Assembly (NCBI GenBank): GCA_902806565.1
Contig: CADCXA010000006.1
Span: 2,046,001 to 2,110,000 of the forward strand
DNA: 64,000 nt
Source: Hypoxylon rubiginosum
Taxonomy: Eukaryota; Ascomycota; Sordariomycetes; Xylariales; Hypoxylaceae
Direction of reading: 5' to 3'
The notes beneath the pieces are model-generated. The model saw only the letters and a program-made list of their open reading frames with translations. It ran no database searches and was not told the DNA's origin. How positions within the stretch are numbered: position 1 is the stretch's first letter; the number at the start of each line of letters is the position of its first letter. Shown one piece after another: positions 44,777 to 54,270 of this stretch. Made by a program: the position numbers and the translations under genes.

Positions 44777-46393
44777 TCAAGACTTCTCGGCCGGCATCGT
44801 GCTCGGCGCGTTCTCGGCCGTGACGCCGCTGTACGCGGGCCGGGCCGCGGGCCCCGCGAGCTGGTCCGCCATCGCCTCGTCGTAGCTCGGCGGCGCGTCG
44901 TCGTACGCGTTGCCCTGGGGCCCGAGCTGCGGCGGGTATAACGGGTCGTGCTGCTGTTGCGGGGGTCTCTGCTGTTGGGTTTGTTGCTGAGAGGGTCTGG
45001 GAGGCGGGTTCGGCGGGCGTGTAGTGGCAGTAGCAGTAGTGCTGGAGTGCGCGATGACGAGCTCCTTCGGCGGGTTGATGCCCGAGTACACGTCGACCTT
45101 GGATAATTTAAGGGGTAAGGTGATGGACTGCGGGGGTAGCTGCTTATTGCTACCCGAGGACGAAGACGAGGGTAAGCCCCAGCTCAGGGTGACCATGATC
45201 TCGATCTCGTAGCGGCGCGCGAGGTTGCAGGTGCGGAACGACGGCGCGACCGTGTTGGGCAGGCGCCGGTCCTTCCACAGCGCGCTCGGGATCTCGAACT
45301 CGGCGTCGGCGGCGGCGGCGGCGGCGGGGGAAGAGCTGAACGACAGGGCGACGGGGGGCCGCAGGGCCGGCGCCGAGAGCACGACCCACGCGGTGCGCTC
45401 CGTGTGCTGCAGCGACTGCACGCGCACCTGCGTGTACCCCACCAGCGCGATCTCGAGCGCCGTCACGTACACCTGCTGCTGGTCGGCCGCCGTCGTCGTC
45501 GTGGGCGCCAGCTTCCGCGCGATCAGGCGCAGCGGCAGCGGCTCGTTGCAGGTTATGATGCTGGGGAACGGCACGCGCGCCGACACCTCGACCGACGGCG
45601 GCAGCTGGCTCGCGTTGTCGGCGGCCAGGTTAGCCGACGACGCTTTACTACTACCGAAGAGCGACTTCCGGACGCTCTGGTGCGTGTTCGGTGCGCGGGG
45701 CCGGAACGCGAAGGGCCGGCGCGCGAAGGCCTCCTGGGTGGTCTTGGCGGGCCGCGGCGGCTCGATGGGCAGGAACTTGAAGCCGACCTGGTAGCGCCAG
45801 TTCTCCTTGAAGAAGCCCGGGCGCTGGATGGTGACCTTGATGTAGTACCGGATCTCGGCCTCCTGGGGGAATCCCGTGAGGGAGGGCGGCAGCGTGGCCT
45901 TGACGTGCTGCAGCATGAGCTGCTTGGTGCCGTCCATGGTGCGGAAGCCGCTGCCGCCGAGGCCGCCGATGCCCAGCAGGGAGCTCATGGCTTTCGGGTC
46001 GTGGCAGATGTTGTTGAGGGGCATCTTGAAGTTGAACTTGAACTCGTGCTGGCCCGGCTGGAAGGGCAGCGCGGCGCCGTCGTCGGGGTACGCCTGGAAC
46101 ACGCGGTAGAGGATTTTGTGGTTCTCGGTCACGATGTTGCCGATGTTGCCTCCCGGCGCGCGGTGCCGGTAGAGGTCGTCGCGGTCGCCGGCGTTGGGGA
46201 TCATGAGCGCGGTGCGCGACTCGCCCTCGAGCTTGACTATGACATTGCCGATGGTCTCGGGGCGGTTCAGGGCTAGGATCACGCGGCCACTGATGAAGTC
46301 GAGGTTCGTGTAGAACTCGGGCGGGTTGTCGAGCGCTATTCGTATCGACATGTTGCCGAAAAAAGGGTGGCTAATCAGGCGCAGATCATGCAC
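44777..46393 (-). CDS. Arrestin-like trafficking adaptor (alpha-arrestin) with PPxY motif
   Basis: Fungal alpha-arrestins recruit Rsp5/HulA-type ubiquitin ligases to plasma-membrane transporters or pH-sensing receptors and drive endocytosis. One exon encodes 538 residues. The typical N-terminal arrestin strand begins at the second methionine: MSIRIALDNPPEFYTNLDFISGRVIL, with IGNVIVKLEGESRT next. Start at 46393 is the first ATG. Start at 46351 (Met15, 524 residues) fits family alignments better. Arrestin-N covers about 15-220 (RYYIKVTIQRPGFFKENWR, FKFLPIEPPRPAK). Arrestin-C covers about 280-450 (SARVPFPSIITCNEPLPLRLIARKL). The tail is proline/glutamine-rich with a PPSYDEAMA motif near residue 505, the WW-domain ligand of Rsp5-type ligases. 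Very high GC creates long antisense frames. It lies between IDP1 (convergent) and the NLR gene (same strand). Confidence 0.9.
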   Translation of the reverse strand: MHDLRLISHPFFGNMSIRIALDNPPEFYTNLDFISGRVILALNRPETIGNVIVKLEGESRTALMIPNAGDRDDLYRHRAPGGNIGNIVTENHKILYRVFQAYPDDGAALPFQPGQHEFKFNFKMPLNNICHDPKAMSSLLGIGGLGGSGFRTMDGTKQLMLQHVKATLPPSLTGFPQEAEIRYYIKVTIQRPGFFKENWRYQVGFKFLPIEPPRPAKTTQEAFARRPFAFRPRAPNTHQSVRKSLFGSSKASSANLAADNASQLPPSVEVSARVPFPSIITCNEPLPLRLIARKLAPTTTTAADQQQVYVTALEIALVGYTQVRVQSLQHTERTAWVVLSAPALRPPVALSFSSSPAAAAAADAEFEIPSALWKDRRLPNTVAPSFRTCNLARRYEIEIMVTLSWGLPSSSSSGSNKQLPPQSITLPLKLSKVDVYSGINPPKELVIAHSSTTATATTRPPNPPPRPSQQQTQQQRPPQQQHDPLYPPQLGPQGNAYDDAPPSYDEAMADQLAGPAARPAYSGVTAENAPSTMPAEKS

Positions 46394-46927
46394 CGAATAG
46401 AGGGTTTGAAGGTATCAGGCTTTGTGGAGGTTTCTACGATGCTAGTAGTGTCGGATGTCTCGGTGTCTAGAGAACGTTGAATGAATCGATCAATTGTAGA
46501 TGGTGAATGCGAACGGGGCGGACGGGAAATACGAGACATTGGAGGCAGCCAATTGAGCCATTGCTATTTGCTCATGTACCTGCCTGCAAGATGAAAGCAG
46601 TAGGAACTCCTTTTTGCAAAGTAACCCGACTTGCTGGCAAAGGCGGCACTGAAGAAAACACCTTTTTACGACGTAAATACGTGGATTCCAAGTTGCAAGG
46701 TTGGGCTGAGCCTCTGTGCGTCGTCACGATGTCATATGTCATCGTGGCTTGGAATTCCTTATCGTGTGCTTATCGGTATTCGGCATCCAAAGAGGACGTA
46801 CCTTCTACCTAACATATAGTATGTACTAAAAGGTTATGCAGGGGTAAAAATCAGGGGTATTTCGTATATGAGTATGAACAAGTTTACTTCTCCTTCGCTA
46901 AAGAATAAAAGGCGTCCTATACAATTA
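46394..46927. other. Spacer between the arrestin-like gene and the NLR gene
   Basis: Promoter side of the arrestin-like gene and 3' side of the NLR gene. A 101-codon plus-strand frame is not supported. Confidence 0.6.
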
Positions 46928-49915
46928 CTATCTCCTAATTCTCTTGGGCTCCTTTTCTGATTGCTGAACATCATCAAAATGCATGCGTCTTTTTATACCA
47001 ACTCTCAGACAGTACTCCTCAGGCCGTGAACATGAACTGTTATCCAAATCAGATATCGCATCTTCAAACGTGTCGCCAGGCTCAGGCTCAAAACTCGAGT
47101 CCGAACATTCCGCCTCGGCTGCTTTACTGAGTCTTATTATCTCCTTGAGCTTCTCCTCGATACTCCCCACTATTGGTAATTCTACGTTAGCCAGGATTCG
47201 CCTGGCGATCTTACTCAAGGGCTCGCCCACGGCCTCCTCGGCAGCCTTGATATCTGCCCCCGCATTTATCAGCAAGATGGTGATATCTGCGTTGGAAGCG
47301 GTCATATGCAGGCGTGCATGTAGATACTCTAGCCAGGAGATCCATGGAGTCGTGCATTTGCCAGACCTGACCATAAACTCCTCGTTAGGGTTGGCACCAA
47401 AGTCCAGAATATACTGAACAGTATCCGGAGACCGGTAGCTCGACGAGCTGAAGTCATCAAATATCATGTGTGAAGAAAGGATATCATCGAATTCGAATAC
47501 GAGGGGCGCAGCAACGGCATGATATAAGAGCGGAAATGGTGCCTTTTCAGATAGTTTCGACAAGCCAGGGTCCCTGCGTGACTCATATGTGCGAAGATAG
47601 TTGACCATACTAGTTTCCACCGCGATATACATGATACCATAAGGAAGGCAATGTCGGGTCATCTTCTCGAATTCGTCAAGAACAGGGACGATGGGATGAT
47701 TGGTATCAGTAGAGAATTTATCTGCCAGAATGGCATGGATTATGACTTGCTCCATACAAAAATAGAACGCGGCCTCGTTGTCGACCATCCCTAATAGTTG
47801 GAGGAAGATGTTTGCCAGGGAAGAATATGGTTCGTAGCCCTCGTCACGGATCTGCAGGCAATCGAGTTGCCAAGTGTTGGGATTACTCAAGAACTCAAAC
47901 ACGGTCCGATGCATGAAGTCAACTGTAGAATCGATCGTGACATGATATTCTGACTTTGCGCCGCATAAACAGTTGAAATGATTAGTACAATTAGGTCGCA
48001 CGAATTCTAGAAGACCACAACAGTGGCTTCTCAAGCGTCGTTCAAAAGCCTCGCACATCAAATGCCTATCGCTGATCGAAATATATTTGGCATTGACATC
48101 TTTCAAAAGCCCCTGATCGCGGCAGTCGGCTAGGGCCAAGCCCATAGACCGTACATCCGCGTATTTGACAAGCTTGCTTTGATAACAAGTCCGTAAGAGT
48201 TTTGCACAATGGCCTTGGTATCGTAGGTCCACCTTGCCGAGCATATGGCTGAATAGGTCTTCCAGTTCCGGTGGTAGTTCGTCCACACGTCGCAAAAGGT
48301 CCGGGACATAGTCGCATGATGCAAATCCTTCAAGAACTGAACGGCAAGCTAGAACAATCCACAGAAAAACGCCTGAAGCCTTACTCACAAGCTCTTCGAC
48401 TATCTTAGGAGCATTGATAGGATCGAGATGACACAGCATCCTCATATAAGAGTGAGAGTTAACTTCGGCGTCCACATAAGAGGCCATATCGGGCTTCGTC
48501 AGATCCTGCAACTGAAGCTTAGGCTCGCGAGAGAATGCCTCTACGCAAGCTGAAATGGGCCTACTCGAGACGACGATTTTGATACTGAAGGATTTCGCAA
48601 GATGTTTGATAAAAGAAATGCCGGCCTGAACGTCGCCTATATATTCGTCGAGCCCATCGATAAAAAAGCAGAATTTTTGCCCTTGGACCGTTGTCTCGCC
48701 ATTACTCAGTTTTTCGAAAGCGTGCTTCATTTCAGCTGTAGATGGCGATTGTATGTCGTCTGACTTCGACACCATGGCTGCTTGCCATACACTTGGAAGG
48801 AGATTCTGTATATCGGCCCGGTTCTCGTGCAGGATGTGGTATAGCAATGCTCGTGATAATCCGTCTAGAGTTTTTTGCTCAACAGAGCCGAGGTACCAGA
48901 AGAAGAAAGATGCCACCGTTAGCCGACAACCAGCAGCCCATTCTTTTAAGTAGGACTGCGTCTTTTCGTGGCAGTGTATGGACTTCATTAAGGTAGATTT
49001 GCCACTACCAGCTTTACCAGAGACCCAATAGATTCCATTGCTGGTCCGTAGCCACTCCGAGAGATCAGCCCATTCTGTATTGTCCTTTAGAGATTCACGT
49101 GGCTCAAGAACCCATTGCAGGGTTTTTGGATGTGGAGGCGCAACACCGTATCTACGGTCGTCCATCGTCCGAAACCAGAGGCTTCGTAGTACTCTCTCCT
49201 CACCCCGGATTTGCTGAGCGATGGCCGCTACATCGCTTCCGTTATCAACGGAGGCATCATAGACTAGGCTGAGCATTTCCAGATCTTCCTTCTTCAAGTC
49301 ATTATTTATCATTGTCGGTATGTGTTTGGTGTTGTCTGGAACGAGCTCGTCGAGCTTAGTGATAAAGTAGGAAAGCTCTTGGATGAGCTTCTCGAACTTG
49401 TCCTTGTCTTGAATGACCCAACGAAATTTCCCAATTGGTGAGACGTGAGGCTTTTTGTCTTTGTAGCTGATCTTTAGCTTTTCGAAATCCTCGATGAAGC
49501 GTACCAATCGTGACCCGCTGATGGCTGATGCCGCTTGTGTCGTGAGCTGCCGTCCGCTGACCATTTGATATTCCTCAGTGTCAAGTTCTGTCATCGGCTC
49601 TGGCAGAAGTCCGTAGCGGCCGCAATATTTCTGGCTCTCGCTTAAGAGCTGGCGGATGCTTCCCAACGCTGCAGAGAGAACCTTCGATTGTGTAGCATCA
49701 TCGAGGCGAGGGTCGTAGTAATCAGGACTAAGAAGTCGTACCCTGTCTGCCCATTGAAGGAATAGGACCCTCTCGATTTCCAATTTGGTCTCTAGAATCT
49801 CGTAATCGCGTGTTATAGACCGAGCAGAATTGATATAAAGGAACAAGTCAACGCAGTCCTTGAAGGCGCCGATCAAGGCAACTACGCCGACAACCAGACC
49901 CGCAGTCTCGGCCAT
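46928..49915 (-). CDS. HeLo-NACHT NLR protein (STAND NTPase, fungal incompatibility type)
   Basis: One exon encodes 995 residues. Residues 1 to about 215 match the HeLo domain of HET-S and related membrane-permeabilising cell-death executors: MAETAGLVVGVVALIG, FKDCVDLFLYIN, RSITRDYEILETKLEIERVLFLQWADRV. A NACHT nucleotide-binding domain follows: LQWVLEPRESLKDNTEW, the P-loop SGKAGSGKST (about 299-308), and the Walker B-like FCFFIDGLDEY (415-425), then KIVVSSRP. The C-terminal third has at most two degenerate ankyrin-like units (TVQYILDFGANPN and ITILLINAGADI) rather than a long repeat array. An acidic stretch and basic KRIRR end follow. By analogy the protein would sense a non-self cue and trigger local cell death after hyphal fusion. 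The repeat region has unusual length and weak similarity, so its ligand cannot be guessed. A broken HET gene lies 6 kb away. Confidence 0.92.
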   Translation of the reverse strand: MAETAGLVVGVVALIGAFKDCVDLFLYINSARSITRDYEILETKLEIERVLFLQWADRVRLLSPDYYDPRLDDATQSKVLSAALGSIRQLLSESQKYCGRYGLLPEPMTELDTEEYQMVSGRQLTTQAASAISGSRLVRFIEDFEKLKISYKDKKPHVSPIGKFRWVIQDKDKFEKLIQELSYFITKLDELVPDNTKHIPTMINNDLKKEDLEMLSLVYDASVDNGSDVAAIAQQIRGEERVLRSLWFRTMDDRRYGVAPPHPKTLQWVLEPRESLKDNTEWADLSEWLRTSNGIYWVSGKAGSGKSTLMKSIHCHEKTQSYLKEWAAGCRLTVASFFFWYLGSVEQKTLDGLSRALLYHILHENRADIQNLLPSVWQAAMVSKSDDIQSPSTAEMKHAFEKLSNGETTVQGQKFCFFIDGLDEYIGDVQAGISFIKHLAKSFSIKIVVSSRPISACVEAFSREPKLQLQDLTKPDMASYVDAEVNSHSYMRMLCHLDPINAPKIVEELVSKASGVFLWIVLACRSVLEGFASCDYVPDLLRRVDELPPELEDLFSHMLGKVDLRYQGHCAKLLRTCYQSKLVKYADVRSMGLALADCRDQGLLKDVNAKYISISDRHLMCEAFERRLRSHCCGLLEFVRPNCTNHFNCLCGAKSEYHVTIDSTVDFMHRTVFEFLSNPNTWQLDCLQIRDEGYEPYSSLANIFLQLLGMVDNEAAFYFCMEQVIIHAILADKFSTDTNHPIVPVLDEFEKMTRHCLPYGIMYIAVETSMVNYLRTYESRRDPGLSKLSEKAPFPLLYHAVAAPLVFEFDDILSSHMIFDDFSSSSYRSPDTVQYILDFGANPNEEFMVRSGKCTTPWISWLEYLHARLHMTASNADITILLINAGADIKAAEEAVGEPLSKIARRILANVELPIVGSIEEKLKEIIRLSKAAEAECSDSSFEPEPGDTFEDAISDLDNSSCSRPEEYCLRVGIKRRMHFDDVQQSEKEPKRIRR

Positions 49916-50837
49916 TTGGGAACTTGCTAATCTCGGTGGTAGGATTGCTGGGACGACTGCTCCGATCTAGAGGATGGTTTGATTTATGATATAGGCGGCA
50001 GCAGAGGTAGTTAACCGATCAGGCTCTGGCAGAGCCATTGCCCCGCCACCGTCAGTCTGCAGTGCACCTGCCAATGGACCGGCCGAGAAAATACACAGCC
50101 GGGTGGCAGCGTTTGGAGTCTGCCTCCGCAAGCCATACAGCTGCACACCATCTTATTCGGCCTTTTAAGTAACGGGCCCACAGCGCATAAAACGCCTTAC
50201 CGGGAGGGTAGCGAACCGGGCCCGAGAGAGCTCCCAGCCACCCAGCCAATTGGTTAAGAGTTCCAAAGTCCGCGACGTTGACATCCATATGCATCCTCTT
50301 GCACGCCTAAAGTATCGCAACTGTCGTATCAAAACCGCCAAGGTTGCAGTCAGCCTGGTTGTTGTACACGATCGTCAGTGGTTCGACACTCATATTCATA
50401 AGTCTTCTGCCGTCTCAGGCGCAAGGCATGCAGAGATAACTACCTTGCCTCGTCGAAGAAACACGTGAATTAGATTAGGGCGTAGATGAACTGACAGATC
50501 TCAAGGGGAAGAGAGGATTTGGCTTTGTTTCTGAGTATCCATAGTAGTCGTCGCGGAAGACTATATCGTCAACTCAATCCAATGTATAAAAAAAAAAGAG
50601 TCGTCGCAAGGGTGAAAAACGATGTTGAGAGACGAGTATTGCTTTATCGCACCTAAATACCAAGGTATTAATTCATGAGATAGTTTAAATTGCATAAAGT
50701 GCCTGCATATCAGAATATTTTGTTACAGGGGTTGTGCCGTTTTCTTTTAAATGACCCGAAGTGAAAGTCTTCTCAAGCTCAAATTTAACAATGCGTGTGG
50801 TCAATACACCAACTATCAATACAAGTCCTCTTGGTTT
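49916..50837. other. Intergenic region upstream of the NLR gene
   Basis: No gene supported. An 80-codon minus frame (50052-50294) has no recognised content. Confidence 0.6.
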
Positions 50838-51344
50838 TCACTTACGAGCTCTATTATGTTTAAACTCGTACACTAGACAACCTGCCTGAATGCTCCCGCC
50901 CACGCCGCCGTTGTCCCATTTCAAGTAGTCGTCGACGAGCAGGCCCGAGCAGGCGTCGGTGCGCCCCTAGTTCTCGTTGACGAAGAGCGGGTCGTACGCG
51001 TAGACCTCGTTGTAGCTCGGGCCGTAGTCAATGAGGTAGCCGTCTTTCCAGTAGACATTGTTGGTAGGGTACGCCGTTGAGCCGGGTCTCCCAGTGGATG
51101 TTGGTCGACGGGTCCCCGCGCTTGATAGGCGTGAGCGCCGTCTTTGCGCACGAAGCTCGTGCGCATCATGGGGATCGGCGTCTGCGTGCCGGAGTGGGAG
51201 GATGAGAAGAAGAAAGGCAAGATCCCGGGCAGGGAGGTCTCGCAGCACAGCCGGAGCTGGTGCGGGTGGTGCTGGAGGGTCATCCCCGAGAAGAGATGTC
51301 GTCCAAGAAAGACTAATAGCACGGATACGACGAAGTAACACAAT
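50838..51344 (-). pseudogene. Decayed protein-coding sequence, family unknown
   Basis: A GC-rich island in AT-rich surroundings with protein-like content split over reading frames. One frame (from about 51343) starts with a hydrophobic, signal-peptide-like run (YFVVSVLLVFLG) and later reads TSFVRKDGAHAYQ. A second frame carries LTPIKRGDPSTNIHWETRLNG. A third carries NNVYWKDGYLIDYGPSYNEVYAYDPLFVNEN, ends at a TAG (50969-50967), and continues in the same phase with GRTDACSGLLVDDYLKWDNGG to a TGA at about 50840-50838. Frame changes near 51140 and 51070 plus the in-phase TAG suggest a secreted-protein gene degraded by small indels and a stop. I do not recognise the family. Alternatives are unspotted introns (none fits) or sequence errors. 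Confidence 0.5.
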
Positions 51345-51664
51345 ATTTGCCTAGGTACCTAATGTATTCATTCTCCCATTTATAACTCAACTTTATACAT
51401 TCCTGGTGTACTTTCGGAATCACACTGCTCCATCTTTAGCATTGGAGAAATGACCCCGATTCACACATTTGATCAAGCTCGCAATTGGTGGCCGATATTG
51501 TTCGGTATCATTTCCCCGCCTGCCTGGCGGAGTCATGCAAGCGATACGTAATTCCACTAGAGTCCATCCCTCTTATAGACCGGACGGCATCTCCAACTGA
51601 CGGAAACACTCATTTCATCGAGACGTGAAAACCTTCAGAGTTGAAGAAAATACACATTTTCAGA
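51345..51664. other. Promoter region of the class II aldolase gene
   Basis: AT-rich spacer with a TACCTAGG-type motif at its left edge. No gene seen. Confidence 0.6.
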
Positions 51665-52789
51665 ATGTCTACCACCGAAACCATCACCAAGACCGCGCCG
51701 GTCGTTCCCGTCGTGGATAAGACCCACACGAACGGAGGGTTTAACGGCAAAGACAAGGTCGAGAACCCGCCTCAGGTCCAAGTCAACGGCAGGACGAAGA
51801 GCGGGAAGAAACTGAACATCAGGACGTACCCCAAGTTCGACGACCTGGAAGACGAGAGGCTCTACCGCAAGCAGCACCTCGCCGCGGCGTTCCGCGTCTT
51901 CGCCGACCGCGGCTTCGACGAGGGCGTCGCCGGTCACATCTCGGTCCGCGACCCGATCCTAACCGACCATTTCTGTAAGTTGACCCCCCACCCCCCAAAA
52001 GAACCCGACATTAATATTTGAAGCGAGCTCCGTGCTAACCCGGTGCCGTGTGTCTAGGGCTGAACCCGCTCTCGATGCACTTCTCGCTCATCAAGGTGTC
52101 GGACCTGATCCTGTGCGACGAGGACGGGACCGTGGTCGAGGGGGACGAGCCGGTGAACGCGGCCGCGTTCGCGATCCACTCGCAGATCCACCGGGCGCGC
52201 CCGGACGTGCACGCGGCGTGCCACGCGCACAGCGTGCACGGCAAGGCCTTCTCGGCCTTCGGCCGCGAGCTCGACATGATCACCCAGGACGCCTGCCGCT
52301 TCTACCGGAGCCACGGCGTGTACCGGGATTTTAGAGGCGTGGTCCTCGACAGCGAGGAGGGCCGCCGGATCTCCAAGGCTCTTGGGGATGGAAAAGCCGT
52401 TATCCTCCAGAACCACGGCCTGCTTACCGTCGGCGGCAGCGTCGACGAGGCGGCTTTCTGGTTCCTTAGCCTCGAGAGGACGTGCCAGGCCCAGCTGCTC
52501 GCCGATATGGCGTCCGCCGGCGGGTACAAGAAGATCTTCATCGACGACGACGAGGCCGAGTATACTTCGTTGCAGGTTGGCGGCCCGGAGAAGGGGTGGC
52601 TTGCTTTTCAACCGTGTAAGACTCGGCCTAACTTATTTTTTATTAAATCTCCTATTTCTTTTACGGGTGAAGAAATTTCCGCCCCCACCCCCCTTTTCAT
52701 CTTTGCCGGCTATGTGGAACCGATTACTAACTCGTCGAGCAGACTACGACGAACAGCTTGCAAAGACAAAAGGGGACTTCTTAAAATGA
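51665..52789 (+). CDS. Class II aldolase/adducin domain protein
   Basis: Members are zinc-dependent aldolases or epimerases acting on sugar phosphates, or non-catalytic adducin-like proteins. The substrate is unknown here. Exons: 51665-51974, 52058-52615 and 52743-52789, giving 304 residues. Introns are 83 and 127 nt, each with a CTAAC branch. About 60 disordered residues precede the domain: LYRKQHLAAAFRVFADRGFDEGVAGHISVRDP, WLNPLSMHFSLIKVSDLILCDEDG (first join makes the Trp), AAFAIHSQIHRARPDVHAACHAHSVHGKAFS with the His-x-His metal pair, TQDACRFY and NHGLLTVGGSVDEAAFW with the third metal histidine. The last exon supplies YYDEQLAKTKGDFLK. The zinc ligands appear complete, so an enzyme is more likely than an adducin-like scaffold (inference). 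The ATG is preceded by a leader with a TTG-extended frame, which is rejected. Confidence 0.92.
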
Positions 52790-53688
52790 TCCGAGACTGC
52801 TGCTTCTTGTAAGGATGCCGTGTAGGCATAGACATCGGCATAGGACTGGGAGAGACGTGATCTTCTGTTTATAGGTTATATGTTAGCATTAGCTTGCGCG
52901 AAAGTTGTCTAGCTTTAGATTGAATAACAGCTGTGAGATTCTACTGGCCCTTTTGTTGAAGCTATAATGCAAATGCGGCGACGGGGATTTATCTGTTAAT
53001 AAGGTATTGTTCGAATATTTCTTCCCCAAAGCCGATGCATCTTAGAAAAATGATTTGCCCAATCAAAAGAGATAGTAGACATGACTAGGAGTTTTTATAA
53101 ATAGTTGTAAGGTACTTGTTGTAGGTATCGCGAATTAATTTATGACTTATACGAATAAAAGGGGTTCAGCTCACGTCGACTGAGTAGCTGAGCATCCACG
53201 TGTACATGGCGGTCGATTAGTATCATATATCTGTTGCAAAAATTCCCTAGAGAAAAAGTTGGAGAGGAAGTAGTAATTAATAGAAATAAACTGAGTTATT
53301 AGTGATGTCGATTAATCGAAACAGTACCGCTTTTACCTAAGCTCAACGTACAAAATTATCATATCCATTCTGACAATTCCCTGGAAGCAAGAAAAAAAAA
53401 CTCGCTATAAGAGACCCAACAGCCCCTTATCATAACCTATAACAGCAACGTAAAAAGGAGATATAGCCCGATAGTCGCTCGATCTGCGACGAGAGACCAA
53501 CCTGACGTCTCGCCAACAGCCATTCGAAGACAAACCAAACATCCTGGAAACAAGTGGTGCCAGATCAACGGAGGTAGGTAGAATTCGAAGTCAGATAACC
53601 GCGGGGCTTTGAAGTCCGTCACCAATCAAACTCCTGCAACCTTCAGCACGCGGTCAGGGGAAACTCTCGAGACTCAGTAGCCGCACAC
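52790..53688. other. Intergenic, no gene seen
   Basis: AT-rich spacer with A-runs, lying between convergent genes. Confidence 0.6.
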
Positions 53689-54270
53689 CTAGTCAGAGCA
53701 GATCTGGCCGAGCCAGTAACCGAGGCATCCGACGGGTTCTCGGAAGCAGTCCCCCCTGGCTCCCCCGCGTAGTTTTACGGCGTTCTTCTTCTCCTTTTGA
53801 TCCTTCTTCTCCTGCTTATCCTTCTTCTTCTTCTCCTTCTTGCTGTTCGGGCCGAGGTGGGTAGTGACACCCCAACGCGGGTCGCCTATGCCGATCAACT
53901 CGACCTCCTCGCCCGAGACGGGGTCGACCACGGACATGTTCCTCTCCTTGCCGGTGAAGTGGGTCCTGCCGTCGCTGTCGATGAGGTATTCGAGTAGACG
54001 GATCCGAGTTGACGGGATTATGTCGCTGCCGTCGGTTTGTGCTGCTTGTGCTTGGCCTGCTGCCTGAGAGGAGGAGGACGACGGCTCGGCGGTTACCGAA
54101 GAGACCGCGGGGGGCACGACAGGCAGCTGGGCGGCCAGACACCACCCGCGAGGGTTCAAGGCGAGCGCATTGCTGGGAACCTCGCTGGATGGCGGCGGCG
54201 GGGATACATACTGGCTGCTGTCTCCGGGATTGTTTCCGGGGTTGTTTTCTCCGTTGTTTTGACGATCCAT
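53689..54270 (-). CDS. Hypothetical lysine-rich protein
   Basis: Not recognised. From the ATG at 54270 the frame encodes 193 residues. The N-terminal half is disordered (Asn/Pro/Gly/Ser-rich; SPPPPSSEVPS; poly-Ser). A possible small folded core follows: STRIRLLEYLIDSDGRTHF, MSVVDPVSGEEVELIGIGDPRWGVTTHLGP. Then comes a strongly basic KKEKKKKDKQEKKDQKEKK stretch and a Cys-containing tail. The frame continues 25 codons upstream to another ATG (54345) through AT-rich, leader-like sequence. A CGCAG acceptor 14 nt before the preferred ATG suggests an intron in the 5' untranslated region. GC-rich coding composition against AT-rich flanks supports a real gene. Confidence 0.6.
   Translation of the reverse strand: MDRQNNGENNPGNNPGDSSQYVSPPPPSSEVPSNALALNPRGWCLAAQLPVVPPAVSSVTAEPSSSSSQAAGQAQAAQTDGSDIIPSTRIRLLEYLIDSDGRTHFTGKERNMSVVDPVSGEEVELIGIGDPRWGVTTHLGPNSKKEKKKKDKQEKKDQKEKKNAVKLRGGARGDCFREPVGCLGYWLGQICSD

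Noticed and set aside
45404..46276. 290-codon plus-strand frame antisense to the arrestin-like gene
   Set aside because: Composition mirrors GC-rich codons of the sense gene; no domain and no start context.
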